Below are positions 1 through 6,804 of a stretch of 7,559 bases of DNA, piece by piece. Both the position numbers and the translations under genes were made by a program. This DNA is from Deltaproteobacteria bacterium. GTDB taxonomy: Bacteria; Desulfobacterota; Syntrophia; Syntrophales; UBA2210. Each line of letters begins with the position of its first letter. Positions within the stretch are counted from its first letter, which is position 1. The DNA lies in the NCBI GenBank assembly GCA_019314085.1, contig JAFCZZ010000193.1, positions 1 through 7,559 on the forward strand, written 5' to 3'. The notes beneath the pieces were generated by a model. That model had not been told where the DNA came from. It did not search any database and saw only the letters and a list, made by a program, of their open reading frames with translations.

Positions 1-2027
1 GCGTCGATATCACCGCGCAGGGCCTGCATGGCCGGAATGACTTTATCCCGGTAGGTTTCGGCCTGTTTGACGGTATCGTCGATCTTCTGCGCCTTTGCCG
101 ACGACGCTTCCAGCGTCGCCAGGTTTTTGTAGGCGGAGGCCAGGAGAGCGCTGACCTTTTTCAGGAGATCTTCCTGGACCGGCGCGGGAATAGACGCGCT
201 CTTAAGGCTGACAGTGGAATCGGCCAAGAGGGTCGCATAGTCGATCCCTGCGGGGAGGAACTGTTTCTTGACCATGTCGATAGCCGTCATCGCCTCAATG
301 TTGATCTGCATGGCATACTTCTCGACATAGATCTCGAAGCGGGAATGCAGTTCCTTGTCTGAAAGGACCTCATACTTTTCGAAGAGCTTGAGGGCTCTCG
401 GGGTTACAAAGGCCTTCAAGGCATCCACGGTGTTGCCCGCGTTGGGCAGGCCCCGCTTTTCGGCCTCTTTCAGCCAGGCGTCGGTATAGTTGTCACCGTT
501 GAAGAGAATGCGACCGTGCTTCTTGTAGATCTCCTTGATGATCGCTGTCACTTCGGCGTTCGTATCCCTGGCCTTTTCAAGACGGGTGGCGATCTCGTCG
601 AGGGCTTCGGCCGCGATGCTGTTCAACGCGACATTCACCCCGGCAATCGACTGGGCCGAACCCACCGTCCGGAACTCGAACTTATCCCCGGTAAAGGCGA
701 AGGGGGAGGTCCGGTTGCGGTCGGTATTGTCCTTCGGAAACTTGGGCAGCGTATCGACACCGACATTAATGAATTGCGCGTCTTTCGAACCGTTTTTCTT
801 ACCTGTTGCAATATTCTCCAGGATCCCCGTCAACTCGTCCCCCATGAAGATGGAGATGATGGCCGGAGGGGCTTCGTTGGCGCCCAGACGGTGATCGTTT
901 CCGGCGCTTGCGCAGGTGGCCCTCAGGATATCGGCGTGGGTGTCGACGGCCTTGATCATGGCGCTCAGAAAAATGAGGAACTGGACATTTTCACTGGCCG
1001 TACGCCCCGGCTTCAGCAGATTGACACCGTCGCTCGTGGCAAGAGACCAGTTGTTGTGCTTGCCCGAACCATTGATGCCGGCATAGGGCTTTTCATGGAG
1101 CAGGCAGACCAGATCGTGCCGAAGCGCGACCTTCTGCATGGTCTCCATGACCAGCTGGTTATGGTCGGTCGCGATGTTCGTGGTTGTATACAGGGGGGCC
1201 ATCTCGTACTGCGCCGGAGCAACCTCGTTATGCTGGGTCTTGGAGGTAATGCCCATCTTCCAGAGTTCGTTATTCAGATCCCACATGTAATCGGAGACCC
1301 GGTCCTTGATGGCGCCGAAATACTGGTCATCCAGCTCCTGACCCTTGGGCGCGGGGGCGCCGAAGATCGTTCTGCCGGTCAGCATCAGGTCGATTCTCTC
1401 CTCATAAAACTCTTTGTCCACCAGGAAGTATTCCTGCTCGGGACCCACCGTGGAGATGACCTTGGTGGCGGTGGTATTCCCCATAGCCTTTAACACCCGC
1501 AGGGCCTGTTTGGAGACGGATACCATGGACCGCAGCAGGGGGGTCTTCTTATCGAGAGCCTCTCCATGGTAGGAATAGAAGGCCGTCGGAATCGTCAGGG
1601 TCACATTGCCGCTTTCATCGGTCTTCAAAAACGCGGGGGAGGTGCAGTCCCAGGCCGTGTAGCCTCTGGCCTCGAAGGTGGCGCGCAGTCCGCCGCTGGG
1701 GAAGGACGATGCATCCGGCTCACCCTGGACTAACTGCTTGCCGGAAAATTCCATGGTGCTCCCGCCGTCCGCGGCCATGGAGATAAAGGAGTCATGCTTC
1801 TCGGCGGTAAACCCTGTCAGGGGCTGAAACCAGTGCGTATAATGAGTCGCGCCCTTTTCAATCGCCCAATCCTTCATGGCGTTGGCGACCACGTCGGCTA
1901 TGTCGGTGCGCAACGGGGTGCCGTCTTCAATGCTTTCCATCAGGGCCTTGTATATCTCCTCGGGCAGGCGCTGCTTCATCACCTTATTGTTAAAAACATT
2001 AGAACCAAAAATTTCTGTTACATCCAT
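1..2027 (-). CDS. glnN: Type III glutamine synthetase, GlnN (3' end beyond window)
   Basis: Makes glutamine from glutamate, ammonium and ATP in the cytoplasm. I translated the minus strand from the ATG at 2027: the frame is open to base 1, giving 675 codons. Seen: the type III N-terminus [22 protein letters not shown] (residues 65-73), the acidic metal-binding GPEQEYF (195-201), [12 protein letters not shown] (267-278), the ammonium/ATP-site stretch [11 protein letters not shown] (318-328), [14 protein letters not shown] (376-389) and FEFRTVGS (450-457). These are hallmarks of the GlnN family (about 700-730 residues), not of GlnA type I. The sequence stops within [10 protein letters not shown], close to the family's C-terminal end, so only some tens of residues should be missing. 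A purine-rich ribosome site (AAAGGGGAAA, 2031-2040) lies 3 bases before the start. It is preceded by a sigma-54 promoter and lies downstream of gdhA on the same strand, but with its own promoter. No frameshift or missing catalytic motif was seen. Confidence 0.96.
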   Translation of the reverse strand, partial: MDVTEIFGSNVFNNKVMKQRLPEEIYKALMESIEDGTPLRTDIADVVANAMKDWAIEKGATHYTHWFQPLTGFTAEKHDSFISMAADGGSTMEFSGKQLVQGEPDASSFPSGGLRATFEARGYTAWDCTSPAFLKTDESGNVTLTIPTAFYSYHGEALDKKTPLLRSMVSVSKQALRVLKAMGNTTATKVISTVGPEQEYFLVDKEFYEERIDLMLTGRTIFGAPAPKGQELDDQYFGAIKDRVSDYMWDLNNELWKMGITSKTQHNEVAPAQYEMAPLYTTTNIATDHNQLVMETMQKVALRHDLVCLLHEKPYAGINGSGKHNNWSLATSDGVNLLKPGRTASENVQFLIFLSAMIKAVDTHADILRATCASAGNDHRLGANEAPPAIISIFMGDELTGILENIATGKKNGSKDAQFINVGVDTLPKFPKDNTDRNRTSPFAFTGDKFEFRTVGSAQSIAGVNVALNSIAAEALDEIATRLEKARDTNAEVTAIIKEIYKKHGRILFNGDNYTDAWLKEAEKRGLPNAGNTVDALKAFVTPRALKLFEKYEVLSDKELHSRFEIYVEKYAMQINIEAMTAIDMVKKQFLPAGIDYATLLADSTVSLKSASIPAPVQEDLLKKVSALLASAYKNLATLEASSAKAQKIDDTVKQAETYRDKVIPAMQALRGDID

Positions 2028-2047
2028 AGCTTTCCCCTTTCACCCCA

Positions 2048-2076
2048 TACCATATCTCATTGTTTGAAATATGGTA
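2048..2076 (-). promoter_or_regulatory. Hairpin in the glnN leader
   Basis: A perfect 8-bp inverted repeat (TACCATAT and ATATGGTA) surrounds a 13-base spacer. It lies between the predicted glnN transcription start (about 2095) and the glnN ribosome site. It could be an RNA hairpin that affects translation or decay, or a protein-binding operator. The stem is A/T-rich and only moderately stable, so the role is unproven. Confidence 0.35.
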
Positions 2077-2106
2077 ACAAAATTTTCCTCTCTGCCATGG
2101 AGACAG

Positions 2107-2123
2107 AGCAAGAGGTGTACCAA
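2107..2123 (-). promoter_or_regulatory. Sigma-54 (-24/-12) promoter of glnN
   Basis: The minus strand reads TTGGTACACCTCTTGCT, against the RpoN consensus TTGGCACG-N4-TTGCW. The invariant GG (2121-2120) and GC (2109-2108) are separated by exactly 10 bases. The predicted start is near 2095, giving a leader of roughly 68 bases before the glnN ATG. Sigma-54 control of glutamine synthetase genes by NtrC-type activators is well established. Here the promoter is inferred from sequence only. Confidence 0.7.
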
Positions 2124-2198
2124 TATTTGATTCCTAATCTTATCAGATAGTTATGGGCGGAATACCCGTCAGGATCGGTCAGCGAAAGGACAATTCCG

Positions 2199-2238
2199 TT
2201 GATTGTGATGCCACTTCCTACAATTTTGTACCAATCAA
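2199..2238. promoter_or_regulatory. Possible distal activator site upstream of the glnN sigma-54 promoter
   Basis: A perfect 7-bp inverted repeat (TTGATTG at 2199-2205, CAATCAA at 2232-2238) flanks a smaller one (TACAA-tt-TTGTA, 2219-2230). It lies about 105-145 bases upstream of the predicted glnN start, the range in which enhancer-binding activators of sigma-54 usually sit. It does not match the NtrC consensus (TGCACC-N5-GGTGCA) well, so the activator is not named. Confidence 0.22.
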
Positions 2239-2318
2239 TCCGCGCCGGAGACGATAGCCTGGGGCGACCGATTCGGGGAGAACCCGCCGTACACCAAAGG
2301 GCGGAACGGGGGAATATA

Positions 2319-2360
2319 ATAAGGCGGCGGTCCCATCGTCGATGGATGCCGCCGCCTTAT
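2319..2360 (-). terminator. Rho-independent-type terminator of gdhA
   Basis: A perfect 12-bp GC-rich stem (arms 2319-2330 and 2349-2360) encloses an 18-base loop that can itself pair (CCATC/GATGG). It begins 26 bases after the gdhA stop codon. On the minus strand the descending arm is followed by a T/A-rich run (TTATTATATT), an imperfect but plausible U-tract. It separates gdhA from the independently promoted glnN. Confidence 0.65.
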
Positions 2361-2386
2361 GGTGGTACCGTTTCTCTGCTACACTA

Positions 2387-3598
2387 TTACACGACCCCTT
2401 GGGCCATCATTGCCTCCGCGACCTTTGTGAAACCGGCTATGTTGGCACCATTGACGTAATTGCCGGGTGTGCCGTACTCATTTGCGGCCTCGACAGAGGC
2501 GGTGTGGATGCTCTTCATGATCCTCTTCAGATAGTCATCCACTTCCTCGCGGCTCCAGCTCAAACGCATGCTGTTCTGGGCCATCTCAAGGCCGGAGACG
2601 GAGACACCGCCCGCATTCGCGGCTTTTCCGGGCGCGTACAGAATCCCGGCATCGACGAAGGTCTCAACCCCTTCCGGCACCGTCGGCATGTTCGCGCCTT
2701 CACTCACAAACTGGACACCATTGTCGACGAGATTCTTCGCGTCCTTCGCGTTAACTTCATTCTGGGTCGCGGAGGGGAACGCGCCGTCCGCCTTATGGCT
2801 CCACAGCGGATTATGATCGAGAGAAGGATCGACCGGGACATACACGGCTCCCGGATACTTGTCGGCATATTCCTTGATGCGGCCGCGCTTGAAGTTTTTG
2901 AGCTCCATGATGAAGGCCAGCTTGCCGCGATCGATGCCTTCTTCATCATATATATATCCCGAAGAATCCGACAGGGTCACCGCCTTGCCGCCCAGATCGA
3001 GAATCTTCTCCACCGTATACTGGGCCACATTTCCGGAACCGGATACGAGACAGGTTTTCCCGTCGAGGGTCTCACCGCGGGTGGCAAGCATCTCCGCGGC
3101 GAAATAGACCGCGCCGTATCCCGTGGCTTCAGGGCGTATCAGACTGCCGCCCCAGGTAAGGGCCTTACCTGTCAGAACACCGGTAAATTCATTGCGCAGT
3201 TTCTTGTACATCCCGAACAGGAACCCGATCTCCCTGCCCCCGACACCGATATCACCGGCGGGGACGTCCGTATTGGGGCCGATGTGCCTGAATATCTCGG
3301 ACATGAAACTATGACAGAAACGCATCACCTCAACATCCGACTTGCCCTGTCCTATCGCGCTGTTTACCTGAATCCGATAGCCCCTGTTGATCTGCACCTC
3401 GCCCCTGTCATCCACCCAGGGCACGCGAAACATGATAACCCTCTCAGGCTCGACCATGCGCTCAAGAATCCTCGCCTTGCGATACTCCGGGTGTTTATCA
3501 AGGACGGGCGCTACCGATTCAGCAACTTCCGAAACAGCCTGAAGAAACTCAACTTCCCCAGGATTACATTCTTCGCACAGCTTCATAAAATCCAACAT
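2387..3598 (-). CDS. gdhA: Glutamate dehydrogenase with a 46-residue internal in-frame deletion
   Basis: Hexameric GDH50-type enzyme that interconverts 2-oxoglutarate plus ammonium and glutamate with NAD(P)H; 403 residues against a usual 447-450. Seen: RVIMFRVPWVDD (53-64), PAGDIGVGGREIG (113-125, with the catalytic Asp116), the Rossmann motif GSGNVAQY (187-194), SATQNE (276-281), EGANMPT (300-306), APGKAANAGG (322-331) and SGLEMAQN (335-342, substrate-site Ser). Oddity: SAIG (80-83) runs straight into QGKSDVEVMRFC. In relatives about 46 residues come between, from PYKGG(L/M)RF through MGG(A/G)KGGSDFDP. They carry the three active-site lysines (Lys89, Lys113 and Lys125 in Clostridium symbiosum GDH). 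403 plus 46 gives the normal length, and the frame is kept. If the sequence is right, the protein should be inactive. A ribosome site AAGGGAGA (3607-3614) lies 8 bases before the ATG. It could equally be annotated as a pseudogene. Confidence 0.93.
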   Translation of the reverse strand: MLDFMKLCEECNPGEVEFLQAVSEVAESVAPVLDKHPEYRKARILERMVEPERVIMFRVPWVDDRGEVQINRGYRIQVNSAIGQGKSDVEVMRFCHSFMSEIFRHIGPNTDVPAGDIGVGGREIGFLFGMYKKLRNEFTGVLTGKALTWGGSLIRPEATGYGAVYFAAEMLATRGETLDGKTCLVSGSGNVAQYTVEKILDLGGKAVTLSDSSGYIYDEEGIDRGKLAFIMELKNFKRGRIKEYADKYPGAVYVPVDPSLDHNPLWSHKADGAFPSATQNEVNAKDAKNLVDNGVQFVSEGANMPTVPEGVETFVDAGILYAPGKAANAGGVSVSGLEMAQNSMRLSWSREEVDDYLKRIMKSIHTASVEAANEYGTPGNYVNGANIAGFTKVAEAMMAQGVV

Positions 3599-3947
3599 CT
3601 TTCAGCTCTCCCTTCTTTTGTTTTTTCCATCTCCTGCATCACGGCATGAGAGGGAACCGCACTCCTCCCCCCATCACACCATTATACGGTACCACTGCCT
3701 GCCGCGGGGCAGCTTCATGCTGGCAACACGACACACCGAACCGCCATGTAGAAAAAATCAGCCGTTAGTGCGTATTAACAGAGCGGCATATACTATCGCG
3801 CACACAGACCAGACTCATGGATGAATCGGAGGGTGTGACGTTTTAACGAACACTACATTTTAATAAATACTACCATTGTGTTGTTAATGCAAACAAAAAC
3901 ATCATAACCTGACAAATGTGTGGATGGAACTTACGCATACGCAACTT

Positions 3948-3994
3948 CTCGCCCCGCTGGCGAGGAAACGGCACTCCTGTCTGCCGTGAGACAG
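3948..3994. other. Tandem stable hairpins in the gdhA-SagB intergenic region
   Basis: Two perfect 6-bp hairpins lie in a row: CTCGCC/GGCGAG with a 5-base loop (3948-3964) and CTGTCT/AGACAG with a 6-base loop (3977-3994). A competing hairpin, CGGCA/TGCCG (3969-3986), overlaps the second, so alternative folds are possible. They have no T-tract and do not look like terminators. They could be part of a structured RNA on either strand; no known riboswitch class was recognised. Confidence 0.3.
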
Positions 3995-4138
3995 CCCCAT
4001 ACAGTAAGAATGTTGATGGTTGAGGCCTGCCCCCATCTTTTTCTTTTCGCCAAGCCGAATTTGTTTGACAGAGAGGAGTAATATGATGTAGGGGAGCTCG
4101 GCTAAACAGAACGGTAGTCAATAATGTCTCATCGCCTC

Positions 4139-4169
4139 CCCGGCCAGCTTCCAAGCTCCGGGTATTTTT
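4139..4169 (+). terminator. Intrinsic terminator-like hairpin on the plus strand, with no known gene
   Basis: CCCGG (4139-4143) pairs with CCGGG (4158-4162). Inside, AGCT (4146-4149) pairs with AGCT (4154-4157) around a 4-base loop, with a CC bulge on the left. TATTTTTA follows at 4163-4170. The T-tract lies on the plus strand only, but both flanking genes are on the minus strand. It would end a plus-strand transcript that starts somewhere in 3600-4130. Confidence 0.4.
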
Positions 4170-4494
4170 ATGACGTCCTGACTGTTTGTAAGCCTACCAA
4201 GGATTTGAGGTGTCTTCATGGAGTTTTTTGCGTTTCCGACTGTTCCCCCTGACATTACTCTCGTATGTCTATTTTTAGCCGTTTTTAGCATGTTAGAAGA
4301 TTCATTGTGGCAGTAATGCGTTACAACCCAAGCATACTCTTCTAAAAAAGCTGATTTAAGCCGAGCCAAAAACACGCGCCCTATCGTAGGACTTTTCCAT
4401 TATATGGAACTCTTGGGGCTCCTGGTCTCCTCCCCCTGTCCTTTTGTGGCTGCTTGGTGCTCAGTCGGCATCGGGAGGAATATGCCTTAAAGGC

Positions 4495-5277
4495 TCAGTT
4501 TGCGACCTTTCCGACCGGCGCGAGGTAGATCACGAACTCATCGGTCCCGTCGACCCCCACGAGGCGGTCCATCGCTTCCTGGTCATAGGCGGCGATGGCA
4601 CACGTCCCCGCCCCGATTGCCTCACAGGCGAGATAGAGATTCTGGCCGACATGGCCGGCATCGAGCGCAATCACCTTGTGGGCCGCTCCTCCGTAGCGCC
4701 ATTCCATACGGTACGGTACGGCCGTCCAGAGAAAGGTGACTGCCGCCTCTCCCGGATACTGCTGGCCGAATGACGCCTCCACGATCCGTTCAGCCAGCTG
4801 ATCATCCGTCCCCTCCAGGAGGAGCTGGTGCTCAACGGGAAGGTAGCGGTACAGTCCCCGAGCAATCCCCGTAATGTTCAGGACACAGAGGTACGTCTCG
4901 AGGGCATGGCGGCACCCCGCCGACGGCACCGTCCGAAAGGCGTGACCGGCATCTATCCGATGGCGTATCCCCTGCGTTGCCCAGAGAAGAAAGGAAAGTT
5001 CCTCGATAGTCAGCGGTTCCTCCCGGTAGGACCTGCGGCTCCTGCGACTTTGTATCGCCGCGGCCAGATCGATCCTGCGTATGGTCTCCCATCCGCTGCC
5101 GGGCGGCACGAGGTCTATCCGCGTCGCGCCCTCCGCGAACGGCTTTTCTATGGGGGGCGGATCTACCCCCCTGCTCTGACCGGTTGTGGAGAAATCGATG
5201 GTCTTGCGGACGGTATCCTTCAAAAAGGACCGACCCTGTTCAAGGAGTGTCTGTTGCATGCCGATACCCCCCTTCAT
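4495..5277 (-). CDS. SagB/ThcOx-type nitroreductase-family dehydrogenase
   Basis: A 260-residue flavin-dependent oxidoreductase fold. SagB-type members use FMN; the best-known ones oxidise thiazolines or oxazolines in modified peptides, but stand-alone members such as this have no settled substrate. Seen: the FMN-phosphate-site run SRRSRRSYREEPLT (77-90), LSFLLWATQGI (94-104), the family signature PSAGCRHALE (118-127), GLYRYLP (141-147) and the C-terminal part RYGGAAHKVIALDAGHVGQN (194-213). No signal peptide or membrane helix is evident, so it is probably cytoplasmic. The ATG at 5277 follows a GGGGAG ribosome site by about 5 bases; Met7 (5259) also has a G-rich run before it. It follows the cupin gene by 26 bases and is probably co-transcribed. 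No YcaO cyclase or precursor peptide is visible nearby, so a peptide-modifying role is not supported here. No clear terminator follows. Confidence 0.88.
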   Translation of the reverse strand: MKGGIGMQQTLLEQGRSFLKDTVRKTIDFSTTGQSRGVDPPPIEKPFAEGATRIDLVPPGSGWETIRRIDLAAAIQSRRSRRSYREEPLTIEELSFLLWATQGIRHRIDAGHAFRTVPSAGCRHALETYLCVLNITGIARGLYRYLPVEHQLLLEGTDDQLAERIVEASFGQQYPGEAAVTFLWTAVPYRMEWRYGGAAHKVIALDAGHVGQNLYLACEAIGAGTCAIAAYDQEAMDRLVGVDGTDEFVIYLAPVGKVAN

Positions 5278-5303
5278 GTGTCTCCCCTATGGAGGTGCTC
5301 TCC

Positions 5304-5684
5304 TTACTGTCTCGGAGTTTCTTCCGCCTCTTCATAGGTATCGGGGGTGAAGCGCGGCGTGCAGACGGCCAGGAAAAGCAGATCATCATCCCCGATGTTC
5401 GTGATCCGCTGCGGGCAGCCGGGAGGGATCAGAACAACGTCCCCGGGGCCAACCTCCGCGGGGGGCAGATCGCCCATCTCCATGCGCCCTTTCCCCTTAA
5501 GGACAAGGTATCGCTCCGCCACGCCTCGGAGCCGGTGGCGCTGTGTGGCAACCCCGGGCTCCACTCTCGCGCGCGCTATCGAAGCGGCCTCGTCTTCCGC
5601 ACAATTCGACAGTTCAAGGATGAAACACCCCTCATCCGTGTAGAACTCAGACCCCTGATCGCTGCGTACAATCTTTTCCTCCAT
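5304..5684 (-). CDS. Small single-domain cupin protein
   Basis: A 126-residue protein with both cupin motifs. Motif 1 (GVATQRHRLRGVAERYLVLKG, positions 44-64) keeps His50 and Glu57, but Leu52 stands where the second His of HxH is usual. Motif 2 (GDVVLIPPGCPQRITN, 81-96) has Gln92 in place of its usual His. The HRL and PQRI variants recur in a cupin group I recall from anaerobic bacteria, so they look like a family trait and not decay. CTPRF (108-112) ends the domain. With two of four metal ligands changed, metal catalysis is uncertain; sensing or binding is possible. The start at 5684 was chosen because AAGGGA lies just upstream and the homologous fold begins there. The frame is open further upstream, to an ATG at 5804, but that would run across the divergent control region. 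It is probably the first gene of a cupin-SagB operon. Confidence 0.82.
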   Translation of the reverse strand: MEEKIVRSDQGSEFYTDEGCFILELSNCAEDEAASIARARVEPGVATQRHRLRGVAERYLVLKGKGRMEMGDLPPAEVGPGDVVLIPPGCPQRITNIGDDDLLFLAVCTPRFTPDTYEEAEETPRQ

Positions 5685-5776
5685 TGTTCCCTTGAATCCT
5701 TTCCTGTAGATTGTTATCAGGTATTTTGCCACCGGACGACCATAATTTCCAGGACAAAAACACCGACAACTGATTG

Positions 5777-5797
5777 ACCTGTCCAGCATTGACAGGT
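5777..5797. promoter_or_regulatory. Inverted-repeat operator candidate
   Basis: Perfect 7-bp arms ACCTGTC (5777-5783) and GACAGGT (5791-5797) are separated by 7 bases. This dyad is typical of a dimeric helix-turn-helix regulator. The right arm overlaps the TTGACA hexamer on the plus strand. It lies 68 bases before the proposed hydrolase start and 92 bases before the cupin start, so one regulator could control both directions. No regulator gene is in the window. Confidence 0.4.
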
Positions 5798-5853
5798 ATA
5801 TCAAGAGCCTTCAGAGATACGCGGCAGGGGCGTATCGAAAAGGACCCCGCATC

Positions 5854-5858
5854 AGGAG
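5854..5858 (+). promoter_or_regulatory. Ribosome binding site that points to an ATT start
   Basis: AGGAG at 5854-5858 is followed after 7 bases by an in-frame ATT at 5866. It is the only strong ribosome site near the expected N-terminus of the MBL-fold protein, and no in-frame ATG, GTG or TTG lies between it and the conserved core. This is what fixes the proposed start. Confidence 0.45.
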
Positions 5859-5865
5859 AACAGAT

Positions 5866-6804
5866 ATTACATCTCAATTCGGCCCCATACAGATTATACA
5901 CGGAGAGGACAACAGTCGATACCCCTATTGCCGATCTGTTTTTATCGACGATGACGTCAAGGTCCTGATCGATCCCGGAGCAGGGCAGCAGCGCCTGACC
6001 GAACTGAAACAAAAACACCGCATCGATATGGTGCTCAATACGCATTTTCACTTTGATCATATCGCCTACAATTACCTCTTCGATGAATCCCGTATACTGA
6101 TCAATGAGAAGGAGGCCCCCTGCTTCCGCGACAGGCGGGAGATCCCCCGGATCATCGGCATAGAGGAGGTGTACGGGACGGGCTGGGTCGACGGCTGGCT
6201 TGAGCGGATCGCCAATCCCACAACAGAGAGAAGCCCCTATTCCCCCCAGAACAGACACGAGTGGTGGCTTTCCACCGCCCGGCTGGATGGGGAATACAAG
6301 TGGGGGGAGGTGCTTGATTTCGGGAAGACGAAGATGCACGTTATCGGCGCCCCCGGGCACTCCGGCGGGTTCAGCTGCATGTATTTTCCCCGTTATGGCG
6401 CGATCTATGTGGCGGATCTGGACCTTACACCGTTCGGGCCCTGGTATGCCGGATCCGACGGTGATATCGATCAGTTTATCTCATCGTGCCGGGAGATAGA
6501 AAACGTCGATGCCGAATTCTTCATAACCAGCCATGAAATGGGAATCCTCAGCAGAGAGGAATTCCGGGCAGGCATGGATGAATATCTGGCGATTATCGAT
6601 GAGAGGGACCGGCAGATCCTCTCCGTCCTCTCCACGCCCCTTTCGCTGGAAGAGGTAGCCCGGCTGGGCCTGATATACGGCAGGAAATATCATGTGGATG
6701 CCTGGGTATACATGTGGGAGTTCATCACGATCAGAAAACACCTCCAGAGAATGGAACGGCAGCAACGGGTATCCCGGATCGGCGACAGGTACGTCGCCGT
6801 GTAG
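5866..6804 (+). CDS. Metallo-beta-lactamase-fold hydrolase
   Basis: An MBL-superfamily hydrolase, probably with two zinc ions. From the proposed start at 5866 (312 residues): FGPIQIIHGEDN near the N-terminus, VLIDPGAG, the HxHxDH motif THFHFDH (His60, His62, Asp64, His65), GAPGHSGG (His165), ADLDL (Asp184) and SHEMG (His223). All metal-ligand positions are present. The C-terminal 70 or so residues (SLEEVARLGLIYGRK and after) resemble the helical winged-helix tail of LACTB2-like members. No signal peptide is visible, so it is probably cytoplasmic. The substrate cannot be told. The first in-frame ATG (6028) would delete the N-terminal strands and start only five codons before the HxHxDH motif, so it is unlikely to be the true start. 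The frame is open back to 5659 with only TTG 5692 and some CTG codons further up. It is divergent from the cupin gene. The domain call is firm; the exact start is not. Confidence 0.85.
   Translation: MTSQFGPIQIIHGEDNSRYPYCRSVFIDDDVKVLIDPGAGQQRLTELKQKHRIDMVLNTHFHFDHIAYNYLFDESRILINEKEAPCFRDRREIPRIIGIEEVYGTGWVDGWLERIANPTTERSPYSPQNRHEWWLSTARLDGEYKWGEVLDFGKTKMHVIGAPGHSGGFSCMYFPRYGAIYVADLDLTPFGPWYAGSDGDIDQFISSCREIENVDAEFFITSHEMGILSREEFRAGMDEYLAIIDERDRQILSVLSTPLSLEEVARLGLIYGRKYHVDAWVYMWEFITIRKHLQRMERQQRVSRIGDRYVAV

Larger units (their letters stand above)
3599..4494. other. 896-base region with no convincing gene
   Basis: This lies between the gdhA start and the end of the SagB-type gene. Short open frames exist on both strands (for example 4118-4375 minus with a GTG start, and 3870-4154 minus), but none has a good ribosome site, recognisable motif or protein-like composition. 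A TATAAT on the minus strand (3681-3686) could be the gdhA -10 box but has no matching -35. Small inverted repeats and one plus-strand terminator-like hairpin are listed separately. No tRNA, rRNA or IS element was recognised. Confidence 0.5.
5685..5865. promoter_or_regulatory. Divergent intergenic region between cupin-SagB and MBL-fold genes
   Basis: 181 bases separate the two divergently read start codons and must hold both promoters. Besides the inverted repeat at 5777-5797 there is a TTGACA hexamer on the plus strand at 5789-5794. No well-spaced -10 box follows it, so promoter positions are not called. No second coding region is supported here. Confidence 0.5.

Noticed and set aside
516..1493. 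325-codon plus-strand open frame
   Set aside because: It lies wholly over glnN on the opposite strand, and its translation shows no family motif. The minus-strand frame carries all GlnN signatures.
2342..3649. 435-codon plus-strand open frame
   Set aside because: It is a shadow of gdhA, which has clear GDH motifs on the other strand and a ribosome site.
4074..4091. AGGAG followed by ATG ATG TAG (two-codon minigene)
   Set aside because: The ribosome site is good, but a Met-Met-stop frame is most likely chance. There is no downstream plus-strand gene it could control.
4118..4375. 85-codon minus-strand frame with a GTG start
   Set aside because: No convincing ribosome site, no recognised motif, and it overlaps the plus-strand terminator-like hairpin. 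It could be a decayed gene but is not supported.
4395..4409. 15-base palindrome TTCCAT-tat-ATGGAA downstream of the SagB-type gene
   Set aside because: It is short and A/T-rich, has no T-tract and no nearby promoter, so it is neither a terminator nor a clear operator.
5685..5804. Longer N-terminus for the cupin (ATG at 5804)
   Set aside because: It would cover the divergent control region and its inverted repeat, and the extra residues do not look like part of a cupin. The ATG at 5684 has its own ribosome site.
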